This document shows, in pieces, positions 49,384 to 59,143 of a stretch of DNA of 64,000 nucleotides. Position 1 is the stretch's first letter. The number at the start of each line of letters is the position of its first letter. A program made the translations under genes and the position numbers. The stretch is from an uncultured Rhodospirillales bacterium (lineage in GTDB: Bacteria; Pseudomonadota; Alphaproteobacteria; RF32; CAG-239): contig CACWQT010000003.1 in the NCBI GenBank assembly GCA_902763185.1, positions 1 to 64,000 on the forward strand. The letters run 5' to 3'. The notes under the pieces are model-generated. The model saw nothing but the letters and a program-made list of their open reading frames with translations, had not been told where the DNA came from and did no database searches.

Positions 49384-50725
49384 TTTCAAGCCTTACCTCA
49401 ATATCAACATAAAAGACATCATTTAGCCCTTGTATCAAAAGTGAAATCGGGCGCATATCATCGGACAGGGCATTTCCGATACTGTCTAGTAAATTATCGG
49501 GGCTGTAAATATCTTCTCTGTCCGCTTCTAAAATAACATCTCCTTCTTTAATCCCTTTGCCGTATAAAGGTGAAACACGTTCTAATTTTACAATTTTTAA
49601 ACCGCGCGGGTCAGCTTCTTTAACCGCAATATTAAGCTCAGAGATATAAAATACATCTTTGTCTTCATCTTGATGAAGCGATTTGGCATTTTCAATCAAT
49701 GCTTTATTAGTTACCTCCTTAAGCGCTTTTTGCGGCATTTCCTGCACGCGGATGACATTTCTTGTTTCCATGCCGCCGCTTAAAACTTTTACTCTCAATG
49801 CTTGTCCTATATCTAGTTGTTCAACAAACTGAATAAAAGTATTCAAGTCATCTGCTTTACGGTCATTATACGCGGTAATAATATCCCCCACACGTAAACC
49901 TTCACGATAAGCATTGGAATCTTCCTCAATATCCGTAACAACAAAACCGTTTTCACCGGTATATTGATCAACACCATTGGCAAAATTCATTCCAACCCAG
50001 CCACGACGCACCTTGCCGTTGGTTAAGAGTTGATTAGACACCCACGTAGCAATGTTTGATGGCAAAGCAAACCCGACGCCGTTAGCGCCTTGCATGGTAA
50101 AAATTGCCGAATTAACGCCGATAACCTCACCATTTAAATCAAACATCGGGCCACCGGAATTTCCTTGGTTAATAGCGGCATCTGTTTGAATGTATTGCTG
50201 TTCACCTAAACCAATACTTCTGGATTTAGCAGAGATAATCCCCTGTGATACACTGATACCCAAACCATAAGGATTGCCAAATGTAAGAACAATATCCCCG
50301 ATTCGCGCCTTGTCAGCATCCCCAAATTTTGCCGGAACAAAATCTTTTGTATGTCCTGTTTTTCCATCTATTTTAAGAACAGCCAAATCACTGGCGTTAT
50401 CAATTGCTTTGACTTTGGCATCATAAACAGTTCCGTCATTAGTGGTAACAGAAATGCGTTTAGCTCCATTAATTACATGAAAATTAGTTAGAATATGCCC
50501 ATCATTACGGATGAAAAAACCCGAGCCGAGTGATTCTTTGCCATTAAGGCTGGGGTTAAGCATTAAGTTGTCCACATCAGCATTGTCTTGTGATACAACA
50601 GCTTTTTCGGTAGAAATATTAACGACCGACGGCATCAATTCCTCAACCAAATCAGCATAAGATTCATTAGCTTGAGCCGATGTTGTCACTATTAAAAAGT
50701 AAAGAATAAGCGTTAATATCCGCAT
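49376..50725 (-). CDS. degP: DegP/Do-like periplasmic serine protease
   Basis: The 449-aa HtrA protease/chaperone has a signal peptide (MRILTLILYFLIVTTSAQA), a trypsin-like domain with catalytic His83 (LTNFHVI), Asp113 (ASDLAVLK) and Ser190 (NQGNSGGPM), and two PDZ domains (about 235-330 and 350-445). It degrades misfolded envelope proteins. It is downstream of hflK-hflC with 8 bp between stop and start, the usual alphaproteobacterial order. Confidence 0.95.
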   Translation of the reverse strand: MRILTLILYFLIVTTSAQANESYADLVEELMPSVVNISTEKAVVSQDNADVDNLMLNPSLNGKESLGSGFFIRNDGHILTNFHVINGAKRISVTTNDGTVYDAKVKAIDNASDLAVLKIDGKTGHTKDFVPAKFGDADKARIGDIVLTFGNPYGLGISVSQGIISAKSRSIGLGEQQYIQTDAAINQGNSGGPMFDLNGEVIGVNSAIFTMQGANGVGFALPSNIATWVSNQLLTNGKVRRGWVGMNFANGVDQYTGENGFVVTDIEEDSNAYREGLRVGDIITAYNDRKADDLNTFIQFVEQLDIGQALRVKVLSGGMETRNVIRVQEMPQKALKEVTNKALIENAKSLHQDEDKDVFYISELNIAVKEADPRGLKIVKLERVSPLYGKGIKEGDVILEADREDIYSPDNLLDSIGNALSDDMRPISLLIQGLNDVFYVDIEVRLEND

Positions 50726-50733
50726 TGAATACC

Positions 50734-51597
50734 CTATCTTAATGATTTATCAAAGTAATGGAAGAATTCTCCCTCCGGCGCCAAAATCACCGAAGTTTCA
50801 CCATCAAAAGAATTCCGATAAGCCTCTAAAGAGCGATAAAATGCATAAAAATCCGGATCAACACTTGTAGCTTTATTCCAAATCTCAGTTGCAATTTTAT
50901 CCCCTTCACCTTTAGTTTCTTGCGCTTCTTTTTCGGCAGTGGCAATTGTTATAGTGGCCGTTTTATCTGCGGTGGCACGAATCTCTTGCGCCCTCTTTTC
51001 GCCGTCGGCACGATACCCTTTAGCTTCTCTGATACGCTCGGTCTTCATCCGGTCATTGATGGCTTGAGAAAGCTGTATCGGCAAATCCGCACGCCGGATT
51101 CTCACATCAGCCACCTCAACACCGATTTGTGCCGCATCTGCTTTAACCGCTTGACTGATACGTTTCATAATCTCTGTGCGTTTATCGGATAACAATTCTT
51201 TTAAGGTAAATGTAGCAAGCACGTTACGCGCTGAGGAGTTAACGATTTCCTGCAATCTGTTTTGTGCTTGGTATTCATTTCTAACTGTTTTAAAGAAAAT
51301 CAAAGGTTGGGTAATCCGATATCTCGAAAAAGTATCAACGTCCAAACGTTTTTTATCTTTAAGCACCACTTCTTGTGCCGGTGGTTCAAGATTCAAAAGG
51401 CGCTTATCATAAAACACTACATTCTGAATAAATGGAACTTTAACATTAAGTCCCGGTTCCTGAACCAGACGCACAGGATCACCGAATTGTAATACGATAG
51501 CTTGCTCCGGCTGTTGCACAATATACAATGATTGCGATACTAAAATAAGAGCAAACACCGCACCGATTAAAATAAAATGTAAATTCTTCTTCATCAT
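50734..51597 (-). CDS. hflC: HflC, FtsH protease modulator
   Basis: The 287-aa SPFH/prohibitin-family membrane protein forms the HflKC cage around FtsH. It has an N-terminal transmembrane helix (LHFILIGAVFALILVSQSLY), the SPFH domain (VQQPEQAIVLQFGDPVR, KKRLDVDTFSRYRI) and a C-terminal helical region (AKGYRADGEKRAQEIRATAD). It is 10 bp after hflK. Confidence 0.95.
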   Translation of the reverse strand: MMKKNLHFILIGAVFALILVSQSLYIVQQPEQAIVLQFGDPVRLVQEPGLNVKVPFIQNVVFYDKRLLNLEPPAQEVVLKDKKRLDVDTFSRYRITQPLIFFKTVRNEYQAQNRLQEIVNSSARNVLATFTLKELLSDKRTEIMKRISQAVKADAAQIGVEVADVRIRRADLPIQLSQAINDRMKTERIREAKGYRADGEKRAQEIRATADKTATITIATAEKEAQETKGEGDKIATEIWNKATSVDPDFYAFYRSLEAYRNSFDGETSVILAPEGEFFHYFDKSLR

Positions 51598-51607
51598 CGC
51601 ATCTCCT

Positions 51608-52633
51608 CTATTTCAAAGGCAATATCGGCATCATATTGGAACTCTTTTGCCCCGGTTCCATAATGACTTTTTTACTCTTTTTCAACACATCTTCCATTGT
51701 CTCTAAATAGAGCCTTTTAGATGTAACAGTCTTACCCGTTTTATACGCTTCATAGACCGAAGTAAAACGCTTAGCTTCACCTTCTGCCTTATTGACAACT
51801 GCCTGTTTGTAGGCTTCAGCCTCTTGCTTGCGCTTAATTGCTTCACCTTCTGCTTTAGGCAAAACTTCATTAGCATAAGCTTCAGCTTCGTTCTTAAATC
51901 TTTCGGCATCGGTTTTGGCGCGTTGCACTTCATTAAAAGCATCAACCACTTGCTTTGGCGGATCAGCCTTTTGCAACTTTACACGCACGATGTTAACGCC
52001 GGTTTCAAAATCATCCAAAAGACCTTGCAATTCTTTTTTTGTATCGCTTTCAATTTTATTTCTGTCACCGGTAATAACATCTTCCATCTTAGATTGTCCG
52101 ATAATTTCACGCAAGACAGATTGCGCCGCCACTTTAACGGTAGATTCCGGAGTCCTTGTCTTAAATAGGAAATCTTTTGCGTCTTTAATGTTCCAAACCA
52201 CCGTTAAGTTGATGTCCACGATGTTTTCATCACCGGTCAACATATGGCTTTCGGTAAATTCATTTAAAGAGTTTCTTGAGCCGTATTCATTGTCACTTAC
52301 ACCCAAATTGATACTGCGCTCTTTACTGATATCGACCACATAAACTTCTTCAAACGGGTAGGGAAGATGATAATGCAAACCGGCATCCGTTGTTTCTGTA
52401 TATTTGCCCAACCTTAAAACGACACCTTGCTCACTTGGTTGCACCTGGTAAAATCCCGAAGCTAACCATAAAAAAAGGAAAATCGCCAAAATGATTTTGT
52501 AATACCCGTTAAAGTTATCCTTAGAATTTTGCATTTTGGCAATTTTAGCGGTAAAATCAACCACTTTTGTTCTTGTCCCTTCGTCTGCCGTATCCCAAGG
52601 ATTAATGTTATTAAAGTGTAAATTCTCAAGCAT
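51608..52633 (-). CDS. hflK: HflK, FtsH protease modulator
   Basis: The 341-aa partner of HflC has an N-terminal proline/tryptophan segment (INPWDTADEGTRT), a transmembrane helix (IILAIFLFLWLASGFY), the SPFH domain (VQPSEQGVVLRLGKYTE) and a helical region rich in Ala, Glu and Lys. The start ATG 52633 has GAGGG upstream; the frame continues 28 codons upstream without similarity. It heads the hflK-hflC-degP-holC run and is divergent from mrp. Confidence 0.94.
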   Translation of the reverse strand: MLENLHFNNINPWDTADEGTRTKVVDFTAKIAKMQNSKDNFNGYYKIILAIFLFLWLASGFYQVQPSEQGVVLRLGKYTETTDAGLHYHLPYPFEEVYVVDISKERSINLGVSDNEYGSRNSLNEFTESHMLTGDENIVDINLTVVWNIKDAKDFLFKTRTPESTVKVAAQSVLREIIGQSKMEDVITGDRNKIESDTKKELQGLLDDFETGVNIVRVKLQKADPPKQVVDAFNEVQRAKTDAERFKNEAEAYANEVLPKAEGEAIKRKQEAEAYKQAVVNKAEGEAKRFTSVYEAYKTGKTVTSKRLYLETMEDVLKKSKKVIMEPGQKSSNMMPILPLK

Positions 52634-52770
52634 CAATAAGCCCTCATCAATGTCTTTTGATAAAATTAAAACAAAAAAATGAGCAACTGCACATTTATAC
52701 TGGAAAAAATAATACAAGGTGTATATAAAAACAATACCGAAAAAATAATATCCACATTAGAGGACAACCA

Positions 52771-53763
52771 ATGTCAGCAGAAGAAATCGCAAAAAAAATA
52801 ATTTTAAGACACTTTCAATCTGAGAAAATTGATTCAGTCAAAGTTCTTGGTGAGAGGCTGGTTATTAAGCTTAAAGCGCCGGAGGATAATACAAAAGCTG
52901 ATGCAATTAAAGCAGAGCTGAGCGCAATTAATGCTGCACAGAAAATAAACATCGTATTTGTTGAAGATAAAAAAGATAAGCCGACTGAGCCGGAACATTG
53001 GATAATCAAAGGGGTAAAACATATTATTGCCGTAGCATCAGGGAAGGGAGGCGTTGGCAAATCCACAACAGCAGTAAATTTGGCACTGGCTTTGGCTAAT
53101 CAAAATCTTAAAGTTGCGTTATTTGATGCAGATATCTATGGACCATCAATTCCGTTGATGTTAGGATACGAGAATATACCGCCATCGTCGGTTGATGGAG
53201 AAATTTTTGAACCGTTTGCCGAGTGTGGTATCAAATCAATGTCTATCGGGAGTCTGATTTCAGAAGATACTCCATTAATTTGGCGTGGACCCAAGGCGTG
53301 TGGAGCAATTCAGCAATTGCTAACTCAAACTGATTGGGGCGACATTGATGTAATGGTCATAGATATGCCCCCCGGAACCGGAGACATTCAAATAACTTTA
53401 TCGCAAAAAATAAAATTTTCAGGGGCCGTTATTGTTTCCACTCCTCAAGACGTAGCACTAATTGACGCTGTTAAAGGTATCAATCTGTTTAAAACCATCG
53501 GTGTTCCTGTTTTAGGTATTATCGAAAATATGAGCTACTACATTTGCGAGAAGTGTGGGCATCGCGCCGATATTTTCGGACATGCCGGTGCTAAAAAAAC
53601 TGCTGAGAAATATCGTGTGGATTTTTTAGGCGAAATTCCGTTGCATTATGATATACGTTCCAACGCCGATGCCGGCACCCCGATCGTGCAAAGTGCACCG
53701 GAAAGTCCGTATACAAAAGCATATGAACAAATAGCCGCAAAGATAACTGAAAAATTAAAATAG
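52771..53763 (+). CDS. mrp: Mrp/ApbC iron-sulfur cluster carrier ATPase
   Basis: The 330-aa P-loop NTPase moves Fe-S clusters to target proteins. It has an N-terminal MIP18-like region (about 1-75), the deviant Walker A SGKGGVGKST, switch motifs (DADIYGPSIPLMLG, IDMPPGTGDIQITL) and the cluster-binding CEKCG pair near residue 257. The length is typical. It is divergent from hflK and convergent with the methyltransferase gene. Confidence 0.94.
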   Translation: MSAEEIAKKIILRHFQSEKIDSVKVLGERLVIKLKAPEDNTKADAIKAELSAINAAQKINIVFVEDKKDKPTEPEHWIIKGVKHIIAVASGKGGVGKSTTAVNLALALANQNLKVALFDADIYGPSIPLMLGYENIPPSSVDGEIFEPFAECGIKSMSIGSLISEDTPLIWRGPKACGAIQQLLTQTDWGDIDVMVIDMPPGTGDIQITLSQKIKFSGAVIVSTPQDVALIDAVKGINLFKTIGVPVLGIIENMSYYICEKCGHRADIFGHAGAKKTAEKYRVDFLGEIPLHYDIRSNADAGTPIVQSAPESPYTKAYEQIAAKITEKLK

Positions 53764-53768
53764 TCTAA

Positions 53769-54467
53769 TTATTTGTTTTCGTTATAAAATTCTTTGCGCT
53801 TTTTGCGTCCCATACCCCATAAATTACCAATTCCATTAGTGGGTTGTGCTTCAAAGCGCGATTTAAAATTAAAATCTCGGCTAAGAAATAGTGAAGTTGT
53901 TTTTGTGTAGTTATTCATCGGGCAAAATCCGAAAAAATCAATCTGGATAAGATTGTGTCGTCGCAAAGTCCCGATTGCTGACTTATATTCAATACTTGTA
54001 TTAACCCTGTCACTGTCATCTAAGATGATGATCCCACCGGCATTAAGTGATTGAACGGCCGTTTTAGCACACTCGGCACGACATTTACCATCAATAATGA
54101 TAACGTCATATTTGCTTTTGTCTTCCAAAATAGCGCTATAATAAGCTTCGCCTTCATTGCGTTGTTTAAGCGTCAGGTTGGGTTCGTCAAAATTATTTAG
54201 CCACTTCTGATACCACTCGGCATTATCTTCCACGCTTATAACAGATAAAGCACGTTTTGCCCAAAACAATGAGGAATATCCCACACCGAATTCAAAGACT
54301 TTTTTATCACTATAATCAAATTGAGAGAGGTATTCTATAGCCGGATATGTATACCAAGGAATAGGATTGCTATCTTTATCCAAGCAAACATTTTCATCAA
54401 TAGTCCGCTCAATAGCAAAATCCTTTTGCCATATCTCAATAAACTTTAGAAACTTTGAACTATACAT
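53769..54467 (-). CDS. SAM-dependent methyltransferase-like protein
   Basis: The 232-aa protein has a class I Rossmann methyltransferase core: motif I VFEFGVGYSSLFWA, an acidic ribose-binding residue in VISVEDN, and the YDVIIIDGK / GGIIILDDSD strands. The substrate is unknown. Related proteins are often linked to surface glycan or FkbM-like modification, but no such genes lie nearby. It is convergent with mrp, 5 bp apart, and follows gcrA on the same strand (12 bp). Confidence 0.7.
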   Translation of the reverse strand: MYSSKFLKFIEIWQKDFAIERTIDENVCLDKDSNPIPWYTYPAIEYLSQFDYSDKKVFEFGVGYSSLFWAKRALSVISVEDNAEWYQKWLNNFDEPNLTLKQRNEGEAYYSAILEDKSKYDVIIIDGKCRAECAKTAVQSLNAGGIIILDDSDRVNTSIEYKSAIGTLRRHNLIQIDFFGFCPMNNYTKTTSLFLSRDFNFKSRFEAQPTNGIGNLWGMGRKKRKEFYNENK

Positions 54468-54479
54468 TAAACCTGAAAA

Positions 54480-54944
54480 TTAATTCTTTTTACCGTTGCG
54501 TACATAGGCAATGGCGGCGTGCTCTTCGCAATAGGTTTGTCCGGTCTTAATCCTTTTGCCGCAAAAGCAAAAATCATCATCTCTCGGATCACCTAAAGGC
54601 CAACGGCAAGTATGATTATCAAGTTTGACCAAAGGAATATTTGTCTCTTCAACAAAAGTCTCTGCCTTCTCAACAACAGGAGCCGGTTCTTTTACTTCTT
54701 TTGCTGTTTTTTTAGTTGATTTGGTAGTGGCAGCAGCAGCAGATTTTGCTTCTGGAGCTGATTTCTTTTCAGTTTTAGCAGGAGCTTTTTTAATTGGAGA
54801 AGGGCGCGCAGTCAAACACAAGCGATGCACTTTGCCGATGATTGAATTTTTAGTAACACCGAGTGCTTTAGCAATTTGACCTGTGGTCATGCCTTTGTCC
54901 CACATTTTTCTTAATTCTTCAACAACCTCATCTGTCCAAACCAT
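54480..54944 (-). CDS. gcrA: GcrA cell-cycle regulator
   Basis: GcrA is an alphaproteobacterial sigma-70 cofactor that activates genes at promoters methylated by CcrM (GANTC). The 154-aa protein shows the N-terminal helix-turn-helix WTDEVVEELRKMWDKGMTTG (motif positions 3-22), IAKALGVTKNSIIGKVHRLCL, a lysine/alanine/proline linker, and the C-terminal zinc-like CRWPLGDPRDDDFCFCGK motif with YCEEHAAIAY. The start is ATG 54944 with GAGGAG upstream; the frame begins 7 codons earlier. It is strong evidence for the lineage. Confidence 0.95.
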   Translation of the reverse strand: MVWTDEVVEELRKMWDKGMTTGQIAKALGVTKNSIIGKVHRLCLTARPSPIKKAPAKTEKKSAPEAKSAAAATTKSTKKTAKEVKEPAPVVEKAETFVEETNIPLVKLDNHTCRWPLGDPRDDDFCFCGKRIKTGQTYCEEHAAIAYVRNGKKN

Positions 54945-55070
54945 CGTAATGCTCCTCAAATGCAAAGATATTAAATTCTACGCCCAACATAAACTATTCA
55001 ATTTTAAAATGCAAGCATAACGTTTTATTAAATTTTGCGGATTAAAATAGTCTCGCTTAGGAGAGAAATA

Positions 55071-56330
55071 ATGTTAAAATCATTTTTGTTAAGTTTATGT
55101 GGAATTTTACTTGCATTCAGAGCCTATGCTTTGCCAAACGATTATGCTAAATACTTTAAAGTAGATATGGATATGGAAATTCCCGATATATACGAATATG
55201 CCAAAAAGCTAAAGAAAAAGCATCCGGCATACGATAAGGGATATATTTCACGTTTTCGAATGGGGAATACATTTAATAAAAGTTTTAGCAAAATTATCAA
55301 ATATTATGGTTTAAGTGAGTCGCGGATAAAAGCGCGTTATGAAGATGATTTGCTTGAATTGATTGGTATGTTGCCCAAAGAAATGTATCAATACATCGGG
55401 CCGATGTTACACGAAGTCCCGGGGATGTCCGAAAAAATCTTAAATCTGCCGGGGATTAAAGAGACTAAAAATCAATTTCCTCAAGATGTTGCCGAAAAAT
55501 TTAAAGGTATGGAAGGGTTAGAAAATTTATCACCGGCTCTATACTTTGTATTGATGCCAAGTATATGGGGAGAAACGCCGACAAATGCACCAGATATGCC
55601 GGAAGAAAGACAGGCAAAGAAGCCCAGACCCAGAGTTGAACTTCCGGATTTCTTAAAAGAAAAAATCGGACTTCCCGTTAAAACCGCAGAAAAAGCACCA
55701 GCATCTGCGGCACGCGTCGCTACAGTTGAACAAAAGTTGGGCTTAAGAACCTTAAACCCGTCTTTAACCTCCCCGCTAACCTCCGCCGATGTTAAGGACT
55801 ATATTGATACCATTGATTTAATTATGGATTGGGCTATGCAAGACAACATGCGCAATTATTCTAAACTGATACATGGTGGGGCACTATTAGATGCGTGGGA
55901 AGCAGAACACAATACGGCATTATCTCAAAATATGTTAAAAGACGTTGTAAATCCTTGTCAAAGATTGGTTTTAAAGACACGCTTTTCGGGGGTATATGGT
56001 GAATTTGCGATGCTGACGGCGCAAAAAGGGTTCACACCGGAAGGTTGGGCATATACCTGTGATAAAACAATTAAAGCATTCCGTGTGCTGGAGGCAACAC
56101 CGAGTAGTGCCTATGCCGTGCGTTTCCATCGCAATGGATATTATAATGAGCATATCAAAAAATTGCCGCAGCGGTGGCAACAGGAAATGTATGCTCTAGA
56201 AGAAGCAATCAGCAGAATGCATCGGGTATTTAAAGATGATATTGAAACGGTTCGTCCTTATCAAAAGGAATTGCGCCAAAAATATATCAAATATGACAAT
56301 GTTATTTTAAATGCACCGATAATTTATTAA
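55071..56330 (+). CDS. exported hypothetical protein, 419 aa
   Basis: A signal peptide (MLKSFLLSLCGILLAFRAYA) precedes a largely helical periplasmic protein with a proline/lysine linker (about 175-210, EERQAKKPRPRVELPDF) and a C-terminal domain (about 240-419) with conserved-looking aromatic and Cys residues (NPCQRLVLKTRF, WAYTCDKTIKAF). No family is recognised. The start at ATG 55071 has AGGAG upstream; the frame extends 12 codons further without support. It is probably a lineage-specific envelope protein. Confidence 0.7.
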   Translation: MLKSFLLSLCGILLAFRAYALPNDYAKYFKVDMDMEIPDIYEYAKKLKKKHPAYDKGYISRFRMGNTFNKSFSKIIKYYGLSESRIKARYEDDLLELIGMLPKEMYQYIGPMLHEVPGMSEKILNLPGIKETKNQFPQDVAEKFKGMEGLENLSPALYFVLMPSIWGETPTNAPDMPEERQAKKPRPRVELPDFLKEKIGLPVKTAEKAPASAARVATVEQKLGLRTLNPSLTSPLTSADVKDYIDTIDLIMDWAMQDNMRNYSKLIHGGALLDAWEAEHNTALSQNMLKDVVNPCQRLVLKTRFSGVYGEFAMLTAQKGFTPEGWAYTCDKTIKAFRVLEATPSSAYAVRFHRNGYYNEHIKKLPQRWQQEMYALEEAISRMHRVFKDDIETVRPYQKELRQKYIKYDNVILNAPIIY

Positions 56331-56417
56331 AATTTAACAAAAAAACAGTTGCATTTCCAATATGTTTTGTGTATAAAAGCTCACAAAGCGTAAAAATCTA
56401 ACATAAAGGATGACAAA

Positions 56418-56900
56418 ATGGCTCGTGTAACAGTTGAAGACTGTGTTGAAAAAATACCAAATCGCTATGAACTTCTTTTAGTAGCAGCGCAAAGAGCAAA
56501 AGATATCTCTGCAGGTGCACCGATAAGAGTAGAAAGAGATAATGATAAGAATTCGGTTATTGCTTTAAGAGAAATCGCCGAAGATAAGGCCGATATTGAA
56601 GATTTGCAAAAATCTTTGGTTATTGGTTTACAAAAATATGTTGAGGTTGAAGAGCCTGAAGAAGAAGAATTAGAAATCTTAGCCGCCGAAAAAGAATTGG
56701 CCGGATTGGATAATCAATTTGACGGTGATATGATTCTTGATGCAACTTTAGCAGAAAATATGCAGATAGAAGACAGCAACGGGGAAACAATTGATGTTGA
56801 AACCGATGATTTGTCTTTAGATGATGAAACAGATTTGGATGATGATCTGTTAGATCTTAAAGATGATATTTCTGATGATTTAGGTGATATCGAAGACTAA
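56418..56900 (+). CDS. rpoZ: RNA polymerase omega subunit with long acidic tail
   Basis: Omega assists assembly of the beta-prime subunit and contributes to a ppGpp site. Residues 1-80 match omega ([39 protein letters not shown]). Beyond that the protein has about 80 extra residues, almost all acidic ([11 protein letters not shown], then a run of Asp, Glu and Leu to the end), giving 160 aa compared with the usual 70-130. It lies upstream of rsh, as in many proteobacteria, but a strong terminator separates the two. Confidence 0.93.
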   Translation: MARVTVEDCVEKIPNRYELLLVAAQRAKDISAGAPIRVERDNDKNSVIALREIAEDKADIEDLQKSLVIGLQKYVEVEEPEEEELEILAAEKELAGLDNQFDGDMILDATLAENMQIEDSNGETIDVETDDLSLDDETDLDDDLLDLKDDISDDLGDIED

Positions 56901-56927
56901 TTTTTCTTAAAATTAAAGATTCGTAAA

Positions 56928-56958
56928 GCAAGATATGGTAAACATATCTTGCTTTTTT
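56928..56958 (+). terminator. intrinsic terminator of rpoZ
   Basis: A perfect AGCAAGATATG/CATATCTTGCT stem with a GTAAA-type loop is followed by six T between rpoZ and rsh. Confidence 0.88.
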
Positions 56959-57006
56959 CTATTTTTGAAGTATACTTAAAGAGTCGTGATTAAAAAAAGA
57001 GGTCGC

Positions 57007-59133
57007 ATGTTAAGACAATATGAATTGGTGGATATAGTCAAATCTTATGACCCGAATGCAGATGAAGATGCATTAAACCGGGCATATGTTTTTGCTATGA
57101 AAAAACACGGCGCGCAAAAACGCACTTCAGGCGATCCTTATTATTCGCATCCGATAGAAGTGGCCGGCATTTTAACAAAGTTTCGTTTGGATTGCAATTC
57201 TATCATTGCCGGTCTTTTACACGATACGGTAGAAGATACCGATACCACTTTAGAAGAAATCAGAGAATTATTTGGTCCTCAGGTTGCCTCAATCGTCGAT
57301 GGCGTTACAAAGTTAACCATTATTGAGCAAAAATCGGGAAGCAGCAAGCAGGCAGAGAACTTCCGCAAACTATTACTGGCAATGTCAGATGATATTCGAG
57401 TGCTTTTAATCAAACTGGCTGACCGCCTGCATAATATTCGCACACTTCATTTTTGTGCAGAAGAGAAAAGAAAGCGTATAGCTAAGGAAACATTGGATAT
57501 TTATGCACCGCTGGCCGAACGCATCGGTATGCAAGAGATAAAAACCGAATTAGAAGAGATTGCATTTGCCGAACTTCACAAAGAAGCACACGATTCTATT
57601 GTTGCTCGATTAAACTTTTTGCGTGAGCAAGGCGGTAATTTGGTGCCAAAGATTATTGAGCAACTTGAAAAAGACATGGAAGAAAACGGCGTCAAAGCCA
57701 TTGTTACCGGACGTGAAAAATCCCCATATTCCATTTGGCGCAAGATGCAGTTAAAGAATGCCTCATTTGAACAACTTTCAGACATTATGGCATTTCGAAT
57801 TTGTGTGGATGATATTGCCGCTTGTTATCAGGCATTAGGTATTATCCATAGCAAATATCACATGGTTCCTCGTCGGTTCAAGGATTATATTTCAACACCA
57901 AAACCTAATGGATATCAGTCAATTCATACCGGTGTCATCGGTCCTGAAAATACTCGCATTGAAATACAGATTCGCACCCATGAAATGCACGAGATAAATG
58001 AAAAAGGCGTAGCGGCGCACTGGGCATATAAACAAGGCACTAAAGTGGCCGGTCGCAGTTTTCGGTGGATTCGCGAGTTGTTGGAGATTTTGGAACAAGC
58101 GCAAAATCCGGATGAGTTTTTAGAAAATACCAAACTTGAAATGTATAATGATCAGGTGTTCTGCTTTACCCCGAAAGGTGATTTAATCGGCTTGCCGTTT
58201 GGCTCAACACCGGTTGATTTTGCATACGCCGTTCACTCAAGTGTAGGTGATAAATGCGTCGGTGCCAAAATTAATGGGGAAATAAAACCATTAAGAAGCG
58301 TTTTACAAAATGGTGACCAAGTAGAAGTTTTGACCTCAAAAGCCCAACACCCTTCGGTGGAATGGGAGCGTTTTGTCGTCACCGGAAAAGCCAAAGCAGC
58401 GATTCGCCGTTATGTTCGCGCCTGCAAGCGCGAGCAATTTTTGTCTTTAGGTAAAGATATTTTGGAAAAATTATTCAAGCAGGAAAAGCAAGAATTTGAT
58501 GAAAAAGCCATATATAATGTTCTTTCCCGCTTTGAAACCGAAAATTTAGACGATTTATATGCCAAGGTGGGTGAAGGCATCGTTACCGGTTGGGATGTAT
58601 TACGCGCTGTTTATCCGGCGTATAAGCAATCCAAGATTACCCAAGTTGTTAATTCCATAAAGTTATCTAAACCACGTAAGAAAAAAACAAATTCGTTAAA
58701 AATAGATGGGTTGATAACCGGAATGGCCGTGCATTTTGCCGGTTGTTGTCATCCGGTTCCGGGAGACCGAATTGTTGGTATTGTAACCACGGGAAAAGGT
58801 GTTGCTGTCCACGCATTATCATGTAAAGCTTTGGAAAAATATGCCGATGAACCGGAAAGGTGGTTGGATATTTCTTGGGGTGGGGATGCAGAAACCGACA
58901 CGCATACAGCCCGTATCAAAGTAATGATAAGTAACGAGCCGGGAGCATTAGGTGAGCTATCTAACCTGATTGCCAGACAAAATGCCAATATTGCTAACTT
59001 GAATATCGTTTATCGAACGATTAGCTATTTTGAGATACTGGTAGATGTTGATGTTAAAAATGTAGACCACTTAAATGACATTATTGCTGCATTAAAAGCA
59101 TCAAAAGTCGTGAGCTTTGTTTCAAGAGTATAG
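57007..59133 (+). CDS. rsh: bifunctional (p)ppGpp synthetase/hydrolase Rsh
   Basis: The 708-aa stringent-response enzyme both makes and degrades (p)ppGpp. It has an HD hydrolase domain (YYSHPIEVAGIL, LLHDTVEDTD, KLADRLHNIRTL), a synthetase domain (RFKDYISTPKPNGYQSIHTGV), a TGS domain (CFTPKGDLIGLPFGSTPVDFAY), a zinc-finger region (FAGCCHPVPGD) and a C-terminal ACT domain (SNEPGALGELSNLIARQNANI, shown in part). Both active sites are intact. I chose ATG 57007 with AGAGG upstream; a GTG 7 codons earlier is possible. Confidence 0.95.
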   Translation: MLRQYELVDIVKSYDPNADEDALNRAYVFAMKKHGAQKRTSGDPYYSHPIEVAGILTKFRLDCNSIIAGLLHDTVEDTDTTLEEIRELFGPQVASIVDGVTKLTIIEQKSGSSKQAENFRKLLLAMSDDIRVLLIKLADRLHNIRTLHFCAEEKRKRIAKETLDIYAPLAERIGMQEIKTELEEIAFAELHKEAHDSIVARLNFLREQGGNLVPKIIEQLEKDMEENGVKAIVTGREKSPYSIWRKMQLKNASFEQLSDIMAFRICVDDIAACYQALGIIHSKYHMVPRRFKDYISTPKPNGYQSIHTGVIGPENTRIEIQIRTHEMHEINEKGVAAHWAYKQGTKVAGRSFRWIRELLEILEQAQNPDEFLENTKLEMYNDQVFCFTPKGDLIGLPFGSTPVDFAYAVHSSVGDKCVGAKINGEIKPLRSVLQNGDQVEVLTSKAQHPSVEWERFVVTGKAKAAIRRYVRACKREQFLSLGKDILEKLFKQEKQEFDEKAIYNVLSRFETENLDDLYAKVGEGIVTGWDVLRAVYPAYKQSKITQVVNSIKLSKPRKKKTNSLKIDGLITGMAVHFAGCCHPVPGDRIVGIVTTGKGVAVHALSCKALEKYADEPERWLDISWGGDAETDTHTARIKVMISNEPGALGELSNLIARQNANIANLNIVYRTISYFEILVDVDVKNVDHLNDIIAALKASKVVSFVSRV

Positions 59134-59143
59134 GAGATAAGTC

